Source: Desulfobulbaceae bacterium (GTDB lineage Bacteria > Desulfobacterota > Desulfobulbia > Desulfobulbales > Desulfobulbaceae). Taken from it: DNA of 14,997 bases. A program made the position numbers and the translations under genes. Each line of letters opens with the position of its first letter. The first letter of the stretch is position 1. This document shows, in pieces, positions 7,282 through 13,552 of the stretch. Where the stretch lies: contig DAOVTM010000037.1 of NCBI GenBank assembly GCA_030633145.1, forward strand, positions 1 through 14,997. The letters are read 5' to 3'. Under the pieces are notes generated by a model. The model was not told the origin of the DNA. It ran no database searches and worked only from the letters and a program-made list of their open reading frames with translations.

Positions 7282-8010
7282 CTATACTATATCTTTCAAG
7301 GAAATCCCCTTATTGCTGCAACAGGATTTCATTCGAGCCATGGCTTTTTTCTGAATTTGGTGTACCCGCTGGGCAGTTACCCCGAACAACTCGGCTATTT
7401 TTTTCAGGGCGACCTCCTGTTCAAGAAAACGGAGCTGAAGAATCAAACGTTCATCATCCGTGGGCAATCCCTCAAGGCACTCCCGAATCCGGGCTGCCAG
7501 CTGTACTCGGAATGTCTTCTCTTCCGGTCCCGGATCATGACTGTGCAGCGTATCAATATGAGTACAGCCTCCTTCCTCGTTGAGGACAGGTTTATCCAGC
7601 CATTCCATCCGAACCCGTGAGCAGGAAATAGTCTGTACTCTCTGCTCTGACCAGCCCAGGGCGGATGACAGAGCCGCAGTAGAAACATCAGCACTCCTTT
7701 GTTGCAGATCAGCCTTTGCGCTTCGCAACTGCTTGACCTGATCGTATTGTTCCCTGGGAACCGACACCATGCCCTGCCGCCGCAACCGATCAATCATTTC
7801 GCCCCGTATCCGCATAGAGGCAAAGGATGACCACGCCCCTTTTTCAGGGTCAAAGTAACGGCGAGCCTCCAGCATCCCGACCATGCCAGCCTGTCGTAAA
7901 TCAGACCTGTCCAAGACATGCTCAAAATCAGAACCAACCACATAGTCATCATACACCTTTCGGGCAATACTGTTGACCAGGGACTGGTTCACACCTGAAG
8001 ACAAAGACAT
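7282..8010 (-). CDS. FliA/SigB-type (group 3) RNA polymerase sigma factor
   Basis: This 242-residue protein has the full group 3 layout. Region 2 is at about 10-80 (DRSDLRQAGMVGMLEARRYFDP, then FASMRIRGEMIDRLRRQ). Region 3 is at about 82-130 (VSVPREQYDQVKQ, then ALSSALGWSEQRVQTI). Region 4 is at about 175-230 (LEGLPTDDERLILQLRF, then KKIAELFGVTAQRVHQIQKKAM), a normal helix-turn-helix. The RIRGxMIDxLR string is typical of FliA and SigB relatives. No flagellar gene is nearby; it sits with envelope-protein genes, so it is more likely a dedicated regulator of those than a flagellar sigma. It starts 21 bp after the lipoprotein gene; the ribosome site is poor (GGAG is about 18 nt upstream), suggesting translational coupling or low expression. 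Confidence 0.92.
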   Translation of the reverse strand: MSLSSGVNQSLVNSIARKVYDDYVVGSDFEHVLDRSDLRQAGMVGMLEARRYFDPEKGAWSSFASMRIRGEMIDRLRRQGMVSVPREQYDQVKQLRSAKADLQQRSADVSTAALSSALGWSEQRVQTISCSRVRMEWLDKPVLNEEGGCTHIDTLHSHDPGPEEKTFRVQLAARIRECLEGLPTDDERLILQLRFLEQEVALKKIAELFGVTAQRVHQIQKKAMARMKSCCSNKGISLKDIV

Positions 8011-8031
8011 GGAACTGAAATCAAGCTCCGC

Positions 8032-8550
8032 TTAATCTGTGTTGTTCAAATCATCCAGCAAAACCTCATAACCATCCGCATCAACCTTTGGTTTGACCTG
8101 CTGTTTCTGCTTCTGAACTTGAACTTGAGCCTGTTTTTGGGTCTGTTTTTGCGCCTGTCCTTGAACCTGAACCTGCTTGCTGGTTGCTTCAGAAGTGGCT
8201 ATTGCAGCCTGTTCAACATGAATGTGTACCTCCTGGACCATTTTTCCATCAGCAGATTCAACAGTTTCCTTGAGAACTGTTACTTCACTTGAGGCTGCCG
8301 CAGCTGCAACTGCCTCTGATGTTGACGCAGTTTGAGATGCCCCTGCTGCGGCAACACTCACAGATTTACCTGTTTTTTCTTCAACCTTGGTCTCGGTATC
8401 CGCCTGATCCTGGGTTACCTCTATATTCGCTTCCGCTCCCGCTACAGCTATAGCATTGTTTTCCGGAACATTAACATAGGTTGTCTGGGTACATCCGGTA
8501 AAGGCAAGGATCGAACCCAGCATAATTGTCGAGTAAAGGGTTTTTTTCAT
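8032..8550 (-). CDS. Low-complexity Gln/Lys-rich lipoprotein, first gene of the sigma operon
   Basis: This 172-residue protein starts at ATG 8550 after a CAGGAG ribosome site. Residues 1-20 form a lipoprotein signal ending FTGC, with Cys20 as the predicted lipid anchor. The mature part is unusual: an Ala/Ser/Thr/Val-rich stretch (about 61-90), a short segment of possible beta structure (MVQEVHIHVEQ, 104-114), then residues 126-155 made almost only of Gln, Lys, Val and Ala in QVQVQGQAQKQ-type dipeptide steps. It ends with YEVLLDDLNNTD. The matching DNA is an imperfect CTG/TTT-rich repeat, which may be prone to length variation. I recognise no family. It could be an extended envelope spacer or a sensor tied to the downstream sigma factor. 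Confidence 0.85.
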   Translation of the reverse strand: MKKTLYSTIMLGSILAFTGCTQTTYVNVPENNAIAVAGAEANIEVTQDQADTETKVEEKTGKSVSVAAAGASQTASTSEAVAAAAASSEVTVLKETVESADGKMVQEVHIHVEQAAIATSEATSKQVQVQGQAQKQTQKQAQVQVQKQKQQVKPKVDADGYEVLLDDLNNTD

Positions 8551-8602
8551 GAAGTACTCCTGTTGTTCGATTGTTTAATGTATTTTCGGTTACTCTCTAT
8601 TT

Positions 8603-8644
8603 GGTTCATGTACAGCGGTTCATGTACAGCGGTTCATGTACAGC
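8603..8644 (-). promoter_or_regulatory. Three perfect 14-bp direct repeats upstream of the sigma-factor operon
   Basis: GGTTCATGTACAGC occurs head to tail at 8603-8616, 8617-8630 and 8631-8644 with no spacers. Each copy holds the palindrome TGTACA. They lie 53 bp before the lipoprotein start, between it and the preceding gene, a natural place for a regulator-binding array controlling the operon. No regulator gene is recognisable beside it. Confidence 0.85.
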
Positions 8645-8652
8645 TATTCTTC

Positions 8653-8673
8653 TCCTGCTTCGACGAAACAGGA
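8653..8673 (-). other. Stable hairpin after the SGFD lipoprotein gene
   Basis: In minus-strand RNA, UCCUGUUUC pairs with GAAGCAGGA (one G-U wobble, 3-nt loop), 22 bp after the stop codon at 8695. There is no U-run after the stem, so it may be an mRNA-stabilising or weak attenuating structure rather than a full terminator. Confidence 0.45.
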
Positions 8674-8694
8674 AAAACATGATACGAATTTGGG

Positions 8695-9711
8695 TTAATC
8701 AAAGCCTGACGGATAAGATCCGGCACCTGGCACATTGCGACGAGCAAATGCGGAATCAACGATAAAATGAATTTCAACACTTCCGATTGCGGCAACCCTG
8801 ATGGGAGCCAGCATCCGAATTTCTTCTGAGCTGTACCAATAGCTTATATCATTGACAATCACAAGACCGCGACTGTCCATCACAGTGCGCAGCATACTGA
8901 GGAGTTCTGCCTGCAGGCGAAAGGAATCCGTGGCATTGAGGGTCAACTGCCAGAATACACTCCCCGGAATACTTCCATAACGTTTAACAGAGACTACACC
9001 AATGGCACTGTTGAGTATTTTGCTAAAGGAATCAGCTGTCATCGGATCACGCACATTGTCAAGGCGAACTGTCACTGAACTCTCGTTCCAGGTAATGCTG
9101 CGCTCATCAATACCGGAACGCCAGGCAGTTCCCCCATCAGTGACCTGGCAGCCAATCCGACCGTACCCCTGTCCCGAGAGGGTTGAGGCTATGATGACAC
9201 CTGCCTCATAGCCAACCTCATGACCGGCTGTTATAGCGGCCTGATCACAGGAGGAACGGTTCACTGTCAGAGTTCGGGTCATGGAGATTCCCAGATCCCT
9301 GCCAGTGGCGTTATACCCTTCCGTGGAAAGACGCAAGGCAACGGAACATGAGGCGGCAGGAGTTGCCGGACTGCTACCTTTGGCAATATCCAGCAGGATT
9401 ATTCCATCGACACCATACTGTTCACAAAGATTACCTCCGGCTGCTACAGACGGTTCCGGCAGCCCTGTTGCGCCAGTGTTTACAGCAACAAAGCCGTATC
9501 GTACCAGTTGATTGTTGATTTCACCGACTACGGCTCTCTGTACCTGGGCAGGTACTCCCGCGACCCCCTGATCGGTACGAACCAGTACAGCAACACTGTA
9601 ACCGTATTCATCTGTCGGAACAGCTGTTGTCTGGTGACCAGCACAGCCTGACAGAAACAACAGCATACTCCACAGTACAAGGACTGTTATCCGGAGATTC
9701 CACCTGTTCAT
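8695..9711 (-). CDS. Lipoprotein member of the two-domain envelope family, C-terminal SGFD
   Basis: This 338-residue protein has a lipoprotein signal ending LSGC (Cys23); ATG 9711 follows an AGGGAG ribosome site. It shares the two-domain plan of the genes at 9838 and 11548. N-terminal domain (about 38-180): a beta strand (YSVAVLVRT), INNQLVRYGFVAVN, YGVDGIILLDIAKG, LSTEGYNATGRDLG and HEVGYEAG. C-terminal domain (about 210-320): VTVRLDNV, FSKILNSAIGVVSVKRYGS, ATDSFRLQAELLSMLRTVM and YWYSSEEIRMLAPIR. The N-terminal part looks like the CsgG/FlgO/LpoB-type fold of outer-membrane helper proteins, but I cannot name a family. It is the only lipid-anchored family member here and may be the outer-membrane partner of the secreted ones. 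The last residues are YPSGFD. Confidence 0.85.
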   Translation of the reverse strand: MNRWNLRITVLVLWSMLLFLSGCAGHQTTAVPTDEYGYSVAVLVRTDQGVAGVPAQVQRAVVGEINNQLVRYGFVAVNTGATGLPEPSVAAGGNLCEQYGVDGIILLDIAKGSSPATPAASCSVALRLSTEGYNATGRDLGISMTRTLTVNRSSCDQAAITAGHEVGYEAGVIIASTLSGQGYGRIGCQVTDGGTAWRSGIDERSITWNESSVTVRLDNVRDPMTADSFSKILNSAIGVVSVKRYGSIPGSVFWQLTLNATDSFRLQAELLSMLRTVMDSRGLVIVNDISYWYSSEEIRMLAPIRVAAIGSVEIHFIVDSAFARRNVPGAGSYPSGFD

Positions 9712-9772
9712 ACCATATCTCCCTGTTGTAATAAATTCTGCAAGTTACCCTCTGATACACATAGGAAGCCGA

Positions 9773-9804
9773 CCCTGCGGGTGATTGTCTGATCGCCCAC
9801 AGGG
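9773..9804 (-). other. GC-rich hairpin between two family genes
   Basis: In minus-strand RNA, CCCUGUGGGCG pairs with CACCCGCAGGG (one G-U wobble, one mismatch, 10-nt loop), in the 126-bp gap between the genes at 9838 and 9711. No U-run follows, so read-through into the downstream gene is likely. Confidence 0.45.
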
Positions 9805-9837
9805 CAGGTTTCTACAGATTATTCTTACCCGGAGTTC

Positions 9838-10992
9838 TTACTCAAAACCAGGCTTACCCGGAGCCTTATACGGATCCCGGCGACCGGAAAAATCGGCATC
9901 CCTGGCCTGTTCCCGATCAACGACAAACTGTACTTCCATTGAAGTGGTCTGACCCGGACGGATGGCCCGAAGCATATCAACTTCAGCGGCTGAGTATCTG
10001 TAAGGAACCCCCTTTAAAACAACCTCTCCCTGATTTTCGAGTACATCATGGATCATTTTGAGGATATTGGCTTCCAAGCGAAAGGGGTCTGTATTGTTAA
10101 TCATTACCCGCCAGTTTACATAGCTTGCCTGAGGGTTGCCCTTGGTGATGTTGGAACCATACCGTTTGGCCTCAACTACGCCGGTCACACTGTTCACAAC
10201 TTTACCAAATACTTCTGAAATTTCATACTCTGTAGCACCATCAAGCCTGAGGTTAATAAGCTTTTCGTTGGCCTTGATATTTCGCTCAAGGATACCACCT
10301 GCAACGGGGGGCGCAGCGTGAGCAGTTGTTGCCGCAACGGCTCCTGTTCCGGTAGCAGGGGAGGTAATATCGTTGACAGGAGTATTGGCACTGGATGAAC
10401 GGCCACTCCAAGCTGTCAATACCCGTCCAACCTCATAGCCGACCTCTTTTTCCACTTCAATCATAACCAGGTCTTTGTCTTTTTTGGTCATGGTCCAATG
10501 TTTGGACAGCCCTGCACCAAGATCACGCCCTGCTGAATCGTACCCCTCACCCTCTACTATAGCAGTTCCGCGCCACAGGGTACCTGAGGCATTGGATTCC
10601 TTTTTGAATTTTATCTTCAACCAGATAAGGTAGGCAGCATCAGTGCTGTACTTCTTGCACAATGTTCTGGCCGCCAGAACTGAATCATTACGGCTACGCT
10701 CCATAATTCGGTTATACTCCTCCTCCTGATATTCAGTGGCAATGGGATTGATCACCTCAAAATTATGCCGTACCAACTGGTTGTTGATATAACGCATAAC
10801 CCGGCGATAGTGGTTGGTTTTTCCTCCACCTTCCCGGACATCATCGCCGCTTTCCGTATAATACGGAACCACCACAATACGCGACGGACCTGCCTGAGCC
10901 GTACCTATACCAACCATCAGGAGCAGTCCTGCAACACACAACACTCCCAGGGAGCGTATAAAATTTGGGGTACACATGTTCATTGTCCTCAT
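9838..10992 (-). CDS. Secreted two-domain envelope family protein, C-terminal PGFE
   Basis: This 384-residue protein starts at ATG 10992 with a strong AGGAGGA ribosome site. The signal peptide is cleaved after A-Q-A34. The N-terminal domain (about 37-197) begins RIVVVPYYTE and contains INNQLVRHNFEVIN, YSTDAAYLIWLKIKF, EGEGYDSAGRDLGAGLS and EVGYEVGRVLTAWSG. A Ser/Thr/Ala/Pro linker (198-233) joins it to the C-terminal domain (about 235-362): INLRLDGATEYEISEVFGK, VTGVVEAKRYGS, NNTDPFRLEANILKMIHDVL and YRYSAAEVDMLRAIRP. It is closely related to the gene at 11548 in both domains but has a different linker. It ends APGKPGFE. Export to the periplasm is clear; the function is unknown. It resembles CsgG/FlgO-type envelope assembly factors in general layout only. 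Confidence 0.88.
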   Translation of the reverse strand: MRTMNMCTPNFIRSLGVLCVAGLLLMVGIGTAQAGPSRIVVVPYYTESGDDVREGGGKTNHYRRVMRYINNQLVRHNFEVINPIATEYQEEEYNRIMERSRNDSVLAARTLCKKYSTDAAYLIWLKIKFKKESNASGTLWRGTAIVEGEGYDSAGRDLGAGLSKHWTMTKKDKDLVMIEVEKEVGYEVGRVLTAWSGRSSSANTPVNDITSPATGTGAVAATTAHAAPPVAGGILERNIKANEKLINLRLDGATEYEISEVFGKVVNSVTGVVEAKRYGSNITKGNPQASYVNWRVMINNTDPFRLEANILKMIHDVLENQGEVVLKGVPYRYSAAEVDMLRAIRPGQTTSMEVQFVVDREQARDADFSGRRDPYKAPGKPGFE

Positions 10993-11017
10993 TCTTTACT
11001 TCCTCCTGTCTAATTAT

Positions 11018-11038
11018 GCAGAAAATAATCTTTTCTGC
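11018..11038. promoter_or_regulatory. Perfect 8-bp palindrome before the PGFE gene
   Basis: GCAGAAAA/TTTTCTGC (11018-11025 and 11031-11038, 5-nt centre) lies 25 bp upstream of the start codon of the gene at 9838-10992. It is a candidate operator or leader hairpin. Confidence 0.4.
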
Positions 11039-11099
11039 CGGGTTATACTGCTTTGTTCAATTATTTTGTTTCAGGGGCTGCTTTTCCCACTGGTTGCCA

Positions 11100-11129
11100 C
11101 TCGTTCCCACGCTGGAGCGTGGGAACGAG
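11100..11129. repeat. Palindromic REP-like element, copy 2
   Basis: This is a perfect 14-bp inverted repeat (CTCGTTCCCACGCT at 11100-11113 and its complement at 11116-11129) around GG. The core matches the element at 5542. It splits the 289-bp gap between the genes at 10992 and 11282. Confidence 0.8.
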
Positions 11130-11148
11130 GAAACGAGGAAACGAGGAA
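11125..11148. repeat. Three perfect 8-bp direct repeats next to the palindrome
   Basis: ACGAGGAA is repeated at 11125-11132, 11133-11140 and 11141-11148. The first copy overlaps the end of the palindromic element, so it probably arose by slippage at the element edge. Confidence 0.8.
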
Positions 11149-11235
11149 AAAAGCAATGTTTTTTTTTGAAATTTAAACTGACAGCTGCAACAAATCATAA
11201 AGGATAACATTAATAAACACGATGAATAAATAAAA

Positions 11236-11254
11236 AGCAACAAGACAAATTGCT
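11236..11254 (-). terminator. Weak candidate terminator after the small lipoprotein gene
   Basis: On the minus strand AGCAA/TTGCT (11254-11250 and 11240-11236, 9-nt loop) is followed directly by a T-rich tract. The 5-bp stem is weak, but it lies 28 bp after the stop codon at 11282. Confidence 0.3.
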
Positions 11255-11281
11255 ATTAGTGATATGGAAATCGGATTGTTA

Positions 11282-11515
11282 TCATCTGTTCAGATCATCA
11301 ACAACCACTTCCCAGCACTCCCCCTCTTCCACCTCAAAACCAGGTGGTCCGACTTCACGGCAGGCATAGCAGCGTTCTCTACCATTATGGTCGGTTAGAG
11401 TGATTGTGTATTGTTCTGGTGAGGTTTGCTCACAGATATCTGCCTGCGCTGCAGCACAAGCGGACAGTGCCGGAAGTGCGAGCAGGAGAATCATCAATGA
11501 ACGTATTTCTTTCAT
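11282..11515 (-). CDS. Small cysteine-containing lipoprotein with DDLN tail
   Basis: This 77-residue protein starts at ATG 11515 with GGGAG 8 nt upstream; an earlier GTG at 11524 overlaps the ribosome site. The signal ends LSAC, giving a lipid-anchored Cys20. The mature part is only about 57 residues, with four further Cys residues (ICEQ, RCYAC, ECWEV) that could form two disulfides, and an internal PGFEVEEGE. It ends WEVVVDDLNR. This tail resembles that of the lipoprotein at 8032-8550 (YEVLLDDLNNTD). It begins 32 bp after the gene at 11548, so both are probably in one transcript. I recognise no family. Confidence 0.7.
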   Translation of the reverse strand: MKEIRSLMILLLALPALSACAAAQADICEQTSPEQYTITLTDHNGRERCYACREVGPPGFEVEEGECWEVVVDDLNR

Positions 11516-11547
11516 AGTACTCACTCCCTGTTTTCAACAGTTTAAGA

Positions 11548-12657
11548 TTAATACACCGAATAACGTCCTGAAAATTCTCTGTCCCGTGCCAGTTCGCGGT
11601 CAACTACAAAACCGATGGAACGGGTACTACTCATGGCTGGACGAATGGCGCGTACCAGATCGACCTCTGCCGAAGTATATCGATACGGCACTCCATTGAG
11701 TACCAGGTTTCCCCGACTGTTCAACACATCAGCCAGCATTTTGATGATATTGGCCTGGAGACGAAAGGGATCAGTACCGGCAATATGGACACGCCATACC
11801 ACATATCCGGCCTGGGGATTTCCCGGAACGATCACGGAACCGTATCGTTTTGCCTCTGTGACACCGGTAACACTGTTAACGACCTTGCCGAATATTTCAG
11901 CGGTAGGATAATTCACCACTCCATCAAGACGAATGTCTATCCAGCTTTCATGCTGCCTGATATTGCGCTGCAGTACACCTCCCTGTCCTCCTCCTGTTGC
12001 AGGTGTTACCTGGTGATGACGGCTCAGCGGCGGAGGCGGGACGTTACAGACAGGCTCTGAATGGGCAGCAGAGGCAGCTGGACCGCTCCATGCGGTCAGT
12101 ACCCTGCCGACCTCGTAGGCAACTTCTTTTTCCGCATCCACCAGTGCCTGATCCCGATCCCTTCTCGTGAGGGTCCAGCTTTTGGAAAGACCGGCACCCA
12201 AATCACGACCAGCAGAATCATATCCCTCTCCCTCAAGAATGACACTGGCTCTGACAAGAGATCCTGAGGCGTTGTATTCCGGGCTGAGTTTAACCTTGAG
12301 CCAGAGCAGATAAACAGCATCGGTACCGTACCGTGCGGCAAGAGAGCGGGCATTGAGCTGGGAATCCGATCTGGAGCGTTGGGAAAGACGATCATACTCC
12401 TCAATCTTCAGCTCATGACCAACGGCATTAATCACTTCAAAACCATGCCTGGAAAGCTGGTTATTAACAAACCGTATGACCCGGCGATAATGACCTGTTC
12501 GGCATCCTCCGTTGCGGGCATCATAACCCTCTTCGGTATAGTATGGAACAACAGCTATCCTGATTGGTCCTGCCTGAGCCTGGACGACACCGGCAAGCAG
12601 CATCATGCCAACGAGCAATACGGATAGTATCAGGTTTCTCTGTATGAGCTTAAACAT
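11548..12657 (-). CDS. Secreted two-domain envelope family protein without the GF(D/E) tail
   Basis: This 369-residue protein starts at ATG 12657, 6 nt after a GAGGA ribosome site; a TTG at 12669 overlaps that site and is not needed. The signal peptide is cleaved after A-Q-A29. The N-terminal domain (about 30-192) has RIAVVPYYTEEG, FVNNQLSRHGFEVIN, YGTDAVYLLWLKVKL, EGEGYDSAGRDLGAGLS and YEVGRVLTAWSG. A Pro/Ser/Gly-rich linker (193-228) follows. The C-terminal domain (about 229-355) has IDIRLDGVVNY, AEIFGKVVNSVTGVTEAKR, GTDPFRLQANIIKML and YRYTSAEVDLVRAIRP. It is strongly similar to the protein at 9838 and is probably a tandem duplicate. It stops at FSGRYSVY, where the paralogue continues to PGFE, so the tail has been lost or never gained. 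Confidence 0.88.
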   Translation of the reverse strand: MFKLIQRNLILSVLLVGMMLLAGVVQAQAGPIRIAVVPYYTEEGYDARNGGCRTGHYRRVIRFVNNQLSRHGFEVINAVGHELKIEEYDRLSQRSRSDSQLNARSLAARYGTDAVYLLWLKVKLSPEYNASGSLVRASVILEGEGYDSAGRDLGAGLSKSWTLTRRDRDQALVDAEKEVAYEVGRVLTAWSGPAASAAHSEPVCNVPPPPLSRHHQVTPATGGGQGGVLQRNIRQHESWIDIRLDGVVNYPTAEIFGKVVNSVTGVTEAKRYGSVIVPGNPQAGYVVWRVHIAGTDPFRLQANIIKMLADVLNSRGNLVLNGVPYRYTSAEVDLVRAIRPAMSSTRSIGFVVDRELARDREFSGRYSVY

Positions 12658-12752
12658 TTTTTTCCTCAATCTACTCTATTATTCAGTGGTACACTGAGCG
12701 CAGACCGCTCAATGGTATTCAGTCCACTTGCTTCATCACGAAAGGAGAATGA

Positions 12753-13343
12753 TCAATCAAAGCCGCTGTCAAATCGCATTCCTGGAACAATAGCAGGGCT
12801 GGCAGGCGGGACTTTGCGCAAACCGGGGCCAAGCAGCATCAGACTGTCCTCTGTCGCCCGAGAGGGGCGAATCTGCTTGAGCAGTTCTATGTCATCAGGT
12901 TCCGGTGTAAAGAGCAGTTCATCAAATACCGGGTTTTCCCCTTCCGCCTTTAACTCCCGGATAATGGCAAATAGTTCACTCTCAAGAGCAAAGGTGTCTT
13001 CCCCTGTTGCCGTTACCCGCCAAATTGCCTTGCAACGCATGGGGCGAGCCGGGGCAAACACAGTTTCTACCTGCTCTACATGGGTTGCGACCTGAACCTG
13101 TTCCAGTAGATGATTAAGCATGGCCACAACCTCATAGCGGGATATTCCATAGAGGCTTACCTTCACTACTTGAACCGTGCCGATATCATTTATCACGACT
13201 TGTTCATTTTTTTCAGTTTGCTGCACTGCCGGGACAACACTGCCGGTCACGTTATTGTCGGCTGCTGGTGCCTTTGCGTGCGCCACAGAACCACAGAGAA
13301 CCACAGAGAACAGAATCGTTGTGAAAATTGAACGGATACACAT
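12753..13343 (-). CDS. Secreted stand-alone C-terminal family domain, C-terminal SGFD
   Basis: This 196-residue protein starts at ATG 13343 after AAGGAG. The signal peptide is cleaved after A-H-A23. A short polar linker leads to one domain (about 52-165) that aligns with the C-terminal domain of the larger proteins: VQVVKVSLYGISRYEVVAML, a KAIWRVTATGEDTFALESEL segment against WRVMINNTDPFRLEANIL, and PDDIELLKQIRP against AAEVDMLRAIRP. The N-terminal domain is absent. It ends GMRFDSGFD. A single-domain paralogue with the same tail suggests that this domain works on its own, perhaps in contact with the larger proteins. It lies 95 bp upstream of the gene at 11548. The signal-peptide region contains a 10-bp DNA duplication (13291-13310). 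Confidence 0.82.
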   Translation of the reverse strand: MCIRSIFTTILFSVVLCGSVAHAKAPAADNNVTGSVVPAVQQTEKNEQVVINDIGTVQVVKVSLYGISRYEVVAMLNHLLEQVQVATHVEQVETVFAPARPMRCKAIWRVTATGEDTFALESELFAIIRELKAEGENPVFDELLFTPEPDDIELLKQIRPSRATEDSLMLLGPGLRKVPPASPAIVPGMRFDSGFD

Positions 13344-13552
13344 AGCTTTCTCCTTGCTTTGAATATGCAGCTGCCCTTTAAACGGCTTCTGCTTTACTCT
13401 CCTCTATCGACGGATAGATTTTTTTTTAAAGGAGTTTTTTTCGCTTAGATGATTTTTTTGCAAAACAAGTTGTCGATTAAGCAAAAAAAATAGCTTACGA
13501 GTGACACCTTTGATGCAGAACAGAATCTGCTGGGAGAAAGGCAGGTATGAGA
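13344..13552 (-). promoter_or_regulatory. AT-rich control region upstream of the SGFD single-domain gene
   Basis: This 209-bp gap has long A/T runs and a 6-bp stem (13403-13408/13413-13418) next to nine Ts. It probably holds the end of the transcript of the DUF4384-like gene and a promoter for the next gene, but I cannot pick convincing -35 and -10 boxes. It shares TAAAGGGCAG on the minus strand (13380-13371 and beyond) with the region upstream of the gene at 14563. Confidence 0.3.

Noticed and set aside
7282..8010. Flagellar sigma factor FliA proper
   Set aside because: It is FliA-like in sequence, but no flagellar or chemotaxis gene and no FliA-type promoter that I could find are nearby; a separate group 3 sigma is a safer name.
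8603..8644. CRISPR-like repeat array
   Set aside because: The three 14-bp units are contiguous with no spacers and are far shorter than CRISPR repeats; no cas gene is present.
11548..12657. Frameshift hiding a lost GF(D/E) tail in the 369-residue protein
   Set aside because: I read past the TAA in the same region and saw another in-frame stop and no G-F-D/E codons before the next gene, so a simple frameshift is not supported.
13283..13310. CCACAGAGAA tandem repeat as a regulatory element
   Set aside because: It lies inside the signal-peptide coding sequence of the gene at 12753-13343 and is explained as a short slippage duplication.
13403..13427. Plus-strand intrinsic terminator (6-bp stem plus nine Ts)
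   Set aside because: There is no plus-strand gene for it to end; the stem is AT-rich and short. On the minus strand it would lie in a 5' leader.
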